DNA from: an uncultured Geobacteraceae bacterium
Lineage (GTDB): Bacteria > Desulfobacterota > Desulfuromonadia > Geobacterales > Pseudopelobacteraceae
Assembly (NCBI GenBank): GCA_903845365.1
Contig: CAIMXI010000222.1
Coordinates: 1-64,000, forward strand
Length of the DNA: 64,000 nt
Reading direction: 5' to 3'
Positions 26,239 to 33,793 of this stretch are shown here, piece by piece; the stretch's first letter is position 1, and every line of letters starts with the position of its first letter. The notes below the pieces were generated by a model. The model saw nothing but the letters and a program-made list of their open reading frames with translations. It was not told the DNA's origin and ran no database searches. The position numbers and the translations under genes were made by a program.

Positions 26239-26835
26239 ATGCAAAGTAAAATGATTACAACGTTGTTTACTGGGGTTCTCGTCTGCTTGTTTGCTGTAGC
26301 TGCTCATGCTGGAGAAAACTGGCACTTTCCTGTCGGGCTTGCGTATGTCAGCGGCTTTAGCGATGTTAAGGATCGGTATGAGAAAAATGTCGTGGCTGAG
26401 GGATACGGTGTTAGTTCAGCCGAGGGGCCACCGATTGGCTTGATGTTCCAGCCATACTATCAGTTTCCATCTGGACTTGGGATCGGTGTAGGACTTGGTC
26501 CGATAATGATTGTTATGGGAGATCGCTCCTTTCTTGACGTGCCGGTCTCCGTTGACGCCAGGTATGCCTTCATTACTGATGGCAGCACCTCCCCATACAT
26601 TCGAGCAGGGGTGAAAAAGCATATTGCCAACGGGGATTATGTAAATAGCTCATCTATTGGTGTTTTCGGCGGAGCTGGTGTGGAGTTTTTTCGCAAAAAA
26701 CGTGTAGGAATGGGTATTGAATTGCTCATAGACAAATCAAACGTTGAATTTGAGGCCAAAACCCCAATGAGAGCTACAGGCAAAGAGACAATAGAGCCGT
26801 CCAAATTTCTGCTAAGCGTATCCGCTATTTTCTAA
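26239..26835 (+). CDS. outer-membrane beta-barrel protein
   Basis: This 198-residue protein has a signal peptide ending in AAHAG and alternating amphipathic strands rich in Gly and aromatic residues (GLGIGVGLGPIMIV, FGGAGVEFF) up to a C-terminal Phe (LLSVSAIF), the usual barrel-assembly signature. It resembles OmpW/OprF-like eight-stranded porin-fold proteins but I cannot assign a family. The leader is AT-rich; a GGGGGAG site lies 6 bases before ATG. It is followed by a perfect inverted repeat. Confidence 0.72.
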   Translation: MQSKMITTLFTGVLVCLFAVAAHAGENWHFPVGLAYVSGFSDVKDRYEKNVVAEGYGVSSAEGPPIGLMFQPYYQFPSGLGIGVGLGPIMIVMGDRSFLDVPVSVDARYAFITDGSTSPYIRAGVKKHIANGDYVNSSSIGVFGGAGVEFFRKKRVGMGIELLIDKSNVEFEAKTPMRATGKETIEPSKFLLSVSAIF

Positions 26836-26884
26836 CCATGAATAAGTGGTAACTTTCAATAAAAACCAGAAGGGCAAGTTATAT

Positions 26885-26933
26885 GGTGTCAAACCTACAC
26901 TCTTGATAATGTAAAATGTGTAGGTTTGACACC
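26885..26933. repeat. perfect 16-bp inverted repeat, possible bidirectional terminator
   Basis: GGTGTCAAACCTACAC at 26885-26900 is repeated in inverse at 26918-26933 with a 17-base AT-rich loop. It lies between two convergent genes (stops at 26835 and 26941). There is no T run, so termination would be non-canonical; a mobile palindromic repeat is the alternative. Confidence 0.7.
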
Positions 26934-26940
26934 AGAGGTT

Positions 26941-27828
26941 TTATTTCGCTGGATTTATTGCTGCGATATATTCGCCGATTATTCTTCCCATATCTTCCGG
27001 CAATGAACGGTCGTTACTGCCTAGCGTCCATGCTGCTCCAAAAGGGTTGTTGGCGGACGATATAAGTTTTTCATTTACTACAGTACCGCTGTCTGCATCT
27101 CTAAACGTCAACTTAACACTCATATCCGAAGAGCCCGCCATCGCACCAATCCAAAAGCGTGCACCAAAGCTGACAATCCTCATATTGACAACGGTACCTT
27201 TAACCAGGAGAGCGTTATTGTACCTAGCGCCGTCCTTTTCCTTTTCAACATAGTCGAATATTTTTTTCGACAGAATTGAACTTATTGCGGAGCTTTCACA
27301 TTCGGATACTGCCGTCGGATAATCCGTCATAGTTTGTGAATCAGCGGTAAATCCCTGAAAGACAACCTTGGTATATTTCTTGGTAAGTTGCTGAATCTGC
27401 AAGGACTGTTCCGAACTTTCGTTGGGCACTGATTCCTTTCGTCCTGCTTCTTTTATATTTCCGGTATCACCAGTCACTGAAAAGGCAGCGCGAGCGGCAA
27501 CGACGTAACCGACCTTGTGGTAATTGTAATACGCCCGTACTTCATATTTGCCGGGTACAGGCGGATCAAAAGTAAGGGTGCCGACATTCGATCCCCTAAG
27601 CAGGTACTTATAGTTACCAGCATCAGTCTCAGGCGAAGCAGCCGGTACAATGCATATCCAGTCACTGTCTAAACCAGATGCTCCGGAATAAGTCACCTTT
27701 ATCGTTTCTCCACCTTGGTATACCTCCTTGTCGGTTTTCACCTCGCCCAAACTTGCGTGACACAATATTGAGCCACTAAATAAAACACCCATAGCCACCA
27801 AAAAAAACATCCGACATTTTCTAATCAT
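26941..27828 (-). CDS. exported protein with an N-terminal Ig-like domain and C-terminal DUF4410-like domain
   Basis: I start at ATG 27828, behind AAGGGGG; the longer frame to 27867 lacks a ribosome site. Of about 295 residues, the first 25 are a signal peptide ending near CHAS. An Ig-like domain (about 25-120) carries the pattern KEVYQGGETIKVTYSGASG, DWICIVPA and PGKYEVRAYYNY, seen in many secreted Geobacter-type proteins. After a linker the C-terminal domain (about 155-295) has the DUF4410 pattern: an opening strand, then a helix, VVNMRIVSFGARFWIGAMAG and a final EYIAAINPAK helix. The function is unknown; it should be periplasmic or surface-exposed. Confidence 0.72.
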   Translation of the reverse strand: MIRKCRMFFLVAMGVLFSGSILCHASLGEVKTDKEVYQGGETIKVTYSGASGLDSDWICIVPAASPETDAGNYKYLLRGSNVGTLTFDPPVPGKYEVRAYYNYHKVGYVVAARAAFSVTGDTGNIKEAGRKESVPNESSEQSLQIQQLTKKYTKVVFQGFTADSQTMTDYPTAVSECESSAISSILSKKIFDYVEKEKDGARYNNALLVKGTVVNMRIVSFGARFWIGAMAGSSDMSVKLTFRDADSGTVVNEKLISSANNPFGAAWTLGSNDRSLPEDMGRIIGEYIAAINPAK

Positions 27829-27857
27829 ACGCTTTTCCCCCTTGTTGAAATAAATAT

Positions 27858-27880
27858 CCCCCGGCACAGCCGGGGGTTTT
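27858..27880 (+). terminator. terminator-like hairpin, plus orientation
   Basis: CCCCCGGC and GCCGGGGG pair around an ACA loop and are followed by TTTT on the plus strand. No plus-strand gene ends just upstream, so it is either a remnant or it sits in the leader of the minus-strand gene at 27828. Confidence 0.5.
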
Positions 27881-28018
27881 ACTTAGATAAAATTATATTT
27901 GACACCCCTTCGGCAGTTTTCATTACCCACCGGCTTCCGTTGCCAGTTCCAGTCGTTTACTTTGCACAGCATCCATCGAGAGCCATCTGCACAAAGCCTG
28001 ACTTACAGGCCGCTTTGA

Positions 28019-28348
28019 CGCCATTGTAGATTATCCGTCCATCTTCGGCAAGGGACAAGATACCTATCTCAGCTCAATATCTTCCAGTGCTATCCAAATG
28101 GTGACGAGGTCATCTTTACAATTTTCACTGATGGCAAAAGATGGGCCAATCAGTCCGAACTGAATGGCGGCACCGCCAAGAAAGCAGTTAGAGAGTATGC
28201 ATCGAACAGGTTCGGGCTCGCAAGCCAGTCGGCATCCAGGAGCACAGTCTTGTGGTACTCCAAGTCGGTGGTGAGACAGTGCTTCGTGTACTCCGACTCT
28301 CTGTTCGATCTAGATTCACTCGACGCGGTTGATGGAGTTGTGTTCTGA
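28019..28348 (+). pseudogene. decayed reading frame ending in an ACP signature
   Basis: A 110-codon stretch is open on the plus strand but has no ATG, GTG or TTG at its upstream end. Its last residues read SDSLFDLDSLDAVDGVVF before TGA, very close to the phosphopantetheine region of ACP2 (DSPFGLDSLDAVEVVV), and the DNA of this part is also similar. The rest (for example NIFQCYPNGDEVIF, KAVREYASNRFGL) I cannot assign. It is probably a remnant in which a carrier-protein end has been joined to another degraded sequence. Apart from this the 552 bases from 27829 to 28380 contain only the hairpin at 27858. Confidence 0.55.
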
Positions 28349-28380
28349 CTCATCCCTCAGCAGCCTATGATCGTAGGGAA

Positions 28381-30081
28381 CTATCTAAAAACCATGTATT
28401 CACCTATAAAGAGATAGTCGAGCGGGGTCTTGGCAAAGCAGATGAGAGCATCTTCTGGAGAACAGACGATCGGCTCCTGGAGATTGAAACTAGTGTTGAT
28501 AAGAACTGCATGTCCGGTCAACGCCTCAAACGCCATGAGGAGCCGGTGAAGCTCTGGATTCAGCTCCGTCGAAACGACCTGAATCCTGGCTGTTCCATCC
28601 ACGTGGGTGATGCCGGGAAGTATCTCGCGGAATTCACTTTTAACTTTGGTAGTTAACAACATATAGCGGGTCAGTTCCGATAGCGGCTCTTGAAGCTCAA
28701 AATATTTCAGAGCGGCTTCTTTGGTAGTCACGGGGGCAAACGGCCTGAAATACTCCCGTTTTTTTACCTGCAAATTCAGATATTCACTGATTCCCGGTGA
28801 AAATGGACTGGCAAGGATCGACCTGTTACCGAGCGCTCGGGGACCACTTTCCATCCTGCCTTGAAACCAGCCAATTAATTTATTCTCGGCAAGAACTTTG
28901 GCTGCCTCGTCACAAGGCCTAGCGATATTGCGGTAGACCACGCCACTCCTTTTAAGAGACGCGATGATCTCTTCGTTACTGTATTCCGGTCCCAGAAATG
29001 GTGAGAAGCAACGAGCATCACTCGGGACTTCACCGCAACAGGCAAAGGCGGCATATAGTCCGGCTCCGGCAGCACCTCCGCTGTCCGAAGGGAACGGAGG
29101 TGCAAACACCTTTCTGTAGGCACCACTCTGCAGAATTTCTCTGTTGATGTCGCAGTTCAGGAAAAGCCCACCAGCCAGGCAGAGATTATTGTGACCGGAA
29201 GCGCTCTGAGCATGGCTAACAACATGCAGTATCGCCTCCTTAACCCGGTTCTGCATGCTGAAAGCAATATCGAAATGCCGCTGCACAAGAGGTTCGCCCC
29301 GCTCCCTTTTGGGGCCGAATTCCCGACCGAGCCCAGTTTCGCTGTAGTACCAGAGCCCAAGATATTTCTGGTTCGGTATGATAAACTGTCCGTCAGGCTT
29401 TAACTCAATTATCTGCTTAAATTGCTCACAGTAAATGTCCCTCCCGTATGCGGCCAGAGCCATAGTTTTTCCTTCCTGATACGTATCAAAGCCGAGGAAG
29501 CAGGTGAAGGTAGAGTAGAGGATGCCGAGAGAGTCCCATATTGGAGCTCTCCACTTCCGTTCAAAGATGTTGTTCTTCACTGAGTAGACAGAAGTCGAAC
29601 AGTCCTCGCCATGGCCGTCAGCAACGATTATATCTGTGTTTTCACGATTGAAGGGCGATATATAGTAGCTTGAAGCGGCGTGTGCCAAGTGATGATTGAC
29701 ATATATGACCCTTCCTCTAAATTCTCCCGGGTAAATCTTGTTGATAGCCTTTTTGAGCATCAGAGAAGAAATAATAGAGCGAAAATTTTTCGGCGGTCGG
29801 GAATGCTTTAGTATCTTGTAATAGATTATTGGAGCGATTATTACCTTGATGACTTCAACTGCTGCAGCTTTGTACGGATTCCAGTTGTAAGCGATAACAT
29901 CTACATCGGTCAACCGGATATTCCCATGTTTCAGCACATAGTTAATGGAATTGACAGGAAAGGAGCGGGTATGTTTCATCCGGTCAAACCGTTCCTCTTC
30001 AACATTTGCTACCATTTTCCCATTTACGATGAGACAGGCTGCAGAGTCATGGACAAAAGCCGATATGCCGAGAATCACCAT
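28381..30081 (-). CDS. carbamoyltransferase (NodU/CmcH family)
   Basis: This 566-residue protein is a complete NodU/CmcH-type O-carbamoyltransferase. The N-terminal Kae1-like domain has GISAFVHDSAACLI, VEEERF, the metal-binding NHHLAHAASSYY motif and an AADGHGED-type loop (IIVADGHGEDCS). The C-terminal YrdC-like part contains GWFQGRMESGPRALGNRSILASP and FAPVTTKEAA. The enzymes form carbamoyl-AMP from carbamoyl phosphate and ATP and transfer the carbamoyl group to a hydroxyl, for example on Nod factors, cephamycin or novobiocin sugars. It is the last gene of this arm, 7 bases after the KAS III-like gene, and points to a carbamoylated product. Confidence 0.93.
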   Translation of the reverse strand: MVILGISAFVHDSAACLIVNGKMVANVEEERFDRMKHTRSFPVNSINYVLKHGNIRLTDVDVIAYNWNPYKAAAVEVIKVIIAPIIYYKILKHSRPPKNFRSIISSLMLKKAINKIYPGEFRGRVIYVNHHLAHAASSYYISPFNRENTDIIVADGHGEDCSTSVYSVKNNIFERKWRAPIWDSLGILYSTFTCFLGFDTYQEGKTMALAAYGRDIYCEQFKQIIELKPDGQFIIPNQKYLGLWYYSETGLGREFGPKRERGEPLVQRHFDIAFSMQNRVKEAILHVVSHAQSASGHNNLCLAGGLFLNCDINREILQSGAYRKVFAPPFPSDSGGAAGAGLYAAFACCGEVPSDARCFSPFLGPEYSNEEIIASLKRSGVVYRNIARPCDEAAKVLAENKLIGWFQGRMESGPRALGNRSILASPFSPGISEYLNLQVKKREYFRPFAPVTTKEAALKYFELQEPLSELTRYMLLTTKVKSEFREILPGITHVDGTARIQVVSTELNPELHRLLMAFEALTGHAVLINTSFNLQEPIVCSPEDALICFAKTPLDYLFIGEYMVFR

Positions 30082-30088
30082 AGTCTAC

Positions 30089-31225
30089 CTACACAACTTT
30101 TAAGAGCATATAGGCTACCGAAAAGCGACCGCTTTCCGGAATCATACAGAGGATGGCATCGCCCTCTGTGAGACGACCCGAGTGGAACAGCTCCTCCAGC
30201 ATTATATAGATTGAAGCGGATCCGGTGTTTCCCTTTGTTGCCAGATTCGAAAACCAGCGCTCCTGCGGAATCGAAAAACCGATTTCACCCATCCGGTCGT
30301 GGAGGGGCAGGCGAAAATAATCCGAAGAATAATGGGGAAGAAACCAGTTGATCTGTCCTGGGGAGAGGTCGTGTTTGGCTACCACCCGGGTAAGGGTTCT
30401 GTTCACAATGGTGCTAATGATCTCGCGGTTCAGGAGCTTTACGTCCTGCTTTACCAAAAAGGCGGCAGCGGATTCTTCCGGCAGTGAGCGCCAGCCGGTG
30501 ATACTGCCGTCATCATTTTTAATTGCGCCGCTGTACATGCATGTTTCCAGCTCTCCTGCAAATGACAGAAGCTCAATCCAATCTATCTTTAACGCCAGCC
30601 TGCCTGGTAACACACTCCTGCTGACAAAGGCAGCGCCTGCACCATCCGAGAGCATCCAGCGCAAAAAATCGGCATCAAATGAAATGCACGGGGATGATTC
30701 CAGCTCTGCAGCCCGCTCGGGCGATACGGCGTCAAACAGTTCCGATCTCATGAAGGTGGAGGCAAGCTCGGATCCGGTCGCCACAGCGTTGCGGGTAATC
30801 CCGGCGGCGACGTTCAGTGCGGCATATTTGAGGGCGCTTATCCCGGAGAGGCAGATACCCGATGTACTCACAACTTCACAGGGGGGGCTTGCCAGTTCGC
30901 CATGAACCATCAGGCCATGCCCCGGCATGAGCTGATCGGGAGAGGATGTACCGCAGGCTAGACACTCTATCTGATCCGTAGAAAAACCGGCATGAGGTTG
31001 CAACCGACGAACCGCCTCGGCGGCTAGTTGAGCGTTGCTATGGGTACATCTGCCGCTGTCTGGGTCGATTGCATAGTAACGCTCCCGGATTTTATTATTC
31101 CTGAGGATAATGGCCCGAGTTCGAGAGGGGATTTGATGAACCATACCAAGAATCTTCTCAATGTTCTGATTATCAACCGGTTTATTGGGAAGAAATGATG
31201 CAATATCGGTTATATATGCTTCCAC
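30089..31225 (-). CDS. 3-oxoacyl-ACP synthase III-like enzyme
   Basis: This 378-residue protein is a KAS III-like thiolase-fold enzyme with an apparently complete Cys-His-Asn triad: Cys125 (STSGICLSG), His298 (WFLPHYSSDYF) and Asn333 (TKGNTGSAS). The N-terminal stretch (SFLPNKPVDNQ..., RNNKIRERYYAID) is unlike housekeeping FabH and fits secondary-metabolite KAS III-like enzymes. It may prime the chain from an acyl-CoA or join two acyl units, while the FabF-like KS in the other arm elongates. The radical SAM gene ends 13 bases upstream. Confidence 0.88.
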   Translation of the reverse strand: MEAYITDIASFLPNKPVDNQNIEKILGMVHQIPSRTRAIILRNNKIRERYYAIDPDSGRCTHSNAQLAAEAVRRLQPHAGFSTDQIECLACGTSSPDQLMPGHGLMVHGELASPPCEVVSTSGICLSGISALKYAALNVAAGITRNAVATGSELASTFMRSELFDAVSPERAAELESSPCISFDADFLRWMLSDGAGAAFVSRSVLPGRLALKIDWIELLSFAGELETCMYSGAIKNDDGSITGWRSLPEESAAAFLVKQDVKLLNREIISTIVNRTLTRVVAKHDLSPGQINWFLPHYSSDYFRLPLHDRMGEIGFSIPQERWFSNLATKGNTGSASIYIMLEELFHSGRLTEGDAILCMIPESGRFSVAYMLLKVV

Positions 31226-31238
31226 TGCTGAAATCCTC

Positions 31239-32534
31239 CTACAGTTTTGCTCTGGCGTGGAATTGCTTCATAAGTCTTGCGTACTGCTGATAAAAGCGTT
31301 TTTCCCCGAGTCGGGTAGCGGTCACCGCATTAGTGAGCGTATAATAGTCAAGATCCCTGATGGTTATACGTTCGTGAAGTTCGCTGTAGAGTGCAGTTCC
31401 GGGCAGCGGCGTCAGTACTGTCAGTATGGGAAGCTCGATAGCCCGGCTGATAACGTACTCCTCCAGCACTTCAAATCGGGCATCGTCATAATCGGGCGAG
31501 ACGATGAAGTCGCCAACAATAGTGATCCCTAGTTCGTGCAGTATGGAGATCGCTTCGTTGTTGATGGCAACCTTGTTTTCCTTGTTGAAAAAGGTAAGGT
31601 CGTTGTCGGCAATTTCCTCAAAACCGATTACTACGGAGCGCAACCCCGCTTCCTGCCACTGCCGCATAAGTTCCGGATGCCTGACAACCGTGTCGGAGCG
31701 GACATCGGCGATGAAATTCGTCCTGATCCCCGCAGCAGCAATCGCCTCCACCAGCAGGCGGGCATGTCCGATATTTCCGAAAGTGTTGGCATCAACCAGG
31801 CGGATAACCGGGAGAGTGCCAAGCAGCCGGATGTCCCTGATAACCGCCTCGACCGAGTGGGTCAGATAGCGCCCCCCCGCCTGAGAGCTGATACAGCAGA
31901 AGGAGCATCTGAACGGACAGCCGAAAGCGGATGCCACCATACCGATCTGTGAACCTATTGATGAAAGGGTGTAACCGGCGCGGTAGGCGGCGACCAGATC
32001 GTAGCGGGGAGGGACTTGCTCAACTAGATCAGGTAACCCGAAATTTCGCGGCGTAAAGAGAAGCGCCTCCCCCGGTCTGGTCGTGGCTACACCGGGTATC
32101 CCCCCCGTCGTGGTGCCTGCCTCGATCGCCGCCGTCAGCTCGGCAAAGCTGGCCTTGCCGAGACCGATAATGACATAATCTATCTCCGGTCGATTAAAGA
32201 AGGACGGATCACTGCTCGCATGAATGCCCCCCACCACTACCACTGCGCCGCAACTCTCTTTTACCTCTCCCGCCAGTCGCAGGACGGTATTTGCTTCGCA
32301 GGTAACCGCCGTGAAACCGACCAACTGCGGCCTGAATACATCAAGAGTCGAGTGCAGGCTCTCCGGCTCTGCCTTCAGATCCAGAATGCGGACTTCATGA
32401 TCGGCGAGATTGCCTGCGAGCACTTCAAGTGCTAACGGCTCTCCGCGAAAGATCTGACGTATAGAATTGATACCGTAGCGCTCTTCCGGAATGCTCCGAC
32501 CGCAGTTAGGCGGATTGACAAGCAGAATTTTCAT
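31239..32534 (-). CDS. B12-binding-type radical SAM protein 4
   Basis: This 431-residue protein has the same layout as the three radical SAM proteins of the other arm. An N-terminal B12-binding-type domain (about 1-140; VVVVGGIHASSDP) uses IIGLGKASF in place of the usual GEGE. The radical SAM core has Cys206, Cys210 and Cys213 (CPFRCSFC), a LVDANTFGN strand, and VVIGFEEI. The role is unknown; in this arm it could methylate or rearrange the acyl or sugar part. The four copies are too divergent to be recent duplicates. Confidence 0.87.
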   Translation of the reverse strand: MKILLVNPPNCGRSIPEERYGINSIRQIFRGEPLALEVLAGNLADHEVRILDLKAEPESLHSTLDVFRPQLVGFTAVTCEANTVLRLAGEVKESCGAVVVVGGIHASSDPSFFNRPEIDYVIIGLGKASFAELTAAIEAGTTTGGIPGVATTRPGEALLFTPRNFGLPDLVEQVPPRYDLVAAYRAGYTLSSIGSQIGMVASAFGCPFRCSFCCISSQAGGRYLTHSVEAVIRDIRLLGTLPVIRLVDANTFGNIGHARLLVEAIAAAGIRTNFIADVRSDTVVRHPELMRQWQEAGLRSVVIGFEEIADNDLTFFNKENKVAINNEAISILHELGITIVGDFIVSPDYDDARFEVLEEYVISRAIELPILTVLTPLPGTALYSELHERITIRDLDYYTLTNAVTATRLGEKRFYQQYARLMKQFHARAKL

Positions 32535-32584
32535 AGCGCCTCCATCTTATTTGTCAGTTCATTCTGCTCTGGCAAAATACCGCG

Positions 32585-33793
32585 TCACGCTCTATTACGA
32601 AACCGCTTCACCATAAAATAGGTAAGAAGCGCCCCCGCCACGCCGAGCAGCGGCCCGAGCAGAAGTGCCCCGATCAGCCATTCCCGCAGCCGGAGATGGA
32701 TCTCCATCAAAAGAGTCTGTCGATTGAATTCGTACCAAAACGCACCATACAAAAAGTAATGACCAAGTTCAATGCAGAGAAACGGCACAAAGGGAGCAAC
32801 ACAGATATTGCTGGCAGCGACCGCAACGAGTTTGTTGAGATGAAGCCGGAGACACGCGTAGATAATGACCGCAATTCCAAACGGAATAATCGGCAGCGAC
32901 CCGATGCAGATGCCGACCCAGACCGCTGCGGCGAGCTCCCCTGGCGCTGAGTGCTCCCGAGTCAGCGCTTTAATAAAATGTATCGGCTGAAAAATACTGG
33001 GCAAGCGCTCCGCATCAATTTTCCCCTGAAACAGTCGGCGATGCGGCCAGGGGAGCAGCGATCGAGTCACCAGAAATGTGTGCAGGCAGCTTAGGCGGAA
33101 ATTATCCTTTAATTTGTGAAAATGCGAAATCCGCTCGTCGCCCGGCGGATAGTAAACCGACACCGGAGTTGACAGCAGCGGCAATCCTGCCCAGCTTCCC
33201 CTTACTAGCACCTCGATCTCAAAGGTATAGCGCCGGGAAAGGAATCTGTCGCTCACCAGAAATTCAACCGGGTAGAGCCGGTAACCACTCTGGGTGTCCG
33301 GCAGCGTCTTGCCGCACTCTAGCCGCACCCAAAAGTTGGAAAAATCACGGCCGAAAAGGCTCGAACGCGGTACGTTCCGGGTTTCCATAATGCGAGCACC
33401 GATGACAATACAGGGCCAGGAGGAGCCGGCCTTTTCCAGCAGCAGCCCCGCATCGGCAGGATCATGCTGGCCGTCCGCATCGATCGTTATGATCGCCTGA
33501 TAGCCAGAACCGAGAGCCAGGCGCGCCGCAGCAAGAATGGCTCCCCCCTTGCCCACATTTACCGGCAGCCGGTGACGCTCTATCTGAAGATCGATAACGC
33601 TGTCGAGAGAGCCGTCACTGCTGCCGTCATCGACAACCAGGACGGGAAACCCTTGAGCCAGTGATGCTTCAACCACCGCTCGCAACGTATTGACGTGGTT
33701 GTATACCGGTATTACCACCAGCGCTTTTGGGTCTGCAGCCGCCTCTGCCACCCCCTGGGCAGGAAGCGGTATGGCAGCGTCTGTCTTGTTCAC
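32585..33793 (-). CDS. glycosyltransferase family 2 - DUF2062 fusion
   Basis: This 402-residue protein joins a GT2 domain (about 24-235) to a membrane-embedded DUF2062 domain (about 265-400). The GT2 part shows VVIPVYNHVNTL, VVDDGSSDGS, a TIDADGQHDP metal-binding motif, and TQSGYRLYP, resembling dolichyl-phosphate mannose synthase-like enzymes that load a sugar onto a polyprenyl phosphate. DUF2062 has three or four membrane helices. It is not a processive chitin-synthase type. The start overlaps the end of the deacetylase gene by 4 bases. It likely activates or transfers the sugar part of the product at the membrane. Confidence 0.88.
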   Translation of the reverse strand: MNKTDAAIPLPAQGVAEAAADPKALVVIPVYNHVNTLRAVVEASLAQGFPVLVVDDGSSDGSLDSVIDLQIERHRLPVNVGKGGAILAAARLALGSGYQAIITIDADGQHDPADAGLLLEKAGSSWPCIVIGARIMETRNVPRSSLFGRDFSNFWVRLECGKTLPDTQSGYRLYPVEFLVSDRFLSRRYTFEIEVLVRGSWAGLPLLSTPVSVYYPPGDERISHFHKLKDNFRLSCLHTFLVTRSLLPWPHRRLFQGKIDAERLPSIFQPIHFIKALTREHSAPGELAAAVWVGICIGSLPIIPFGIAVIIYACLRLHLNKLVAVAASNICVAPFVPFLCIELGHYFLYGAFWYEFNRQTLLMEIHLRLREWLIGALLLGPLLGVAGALLTYFMVKRFRNRA

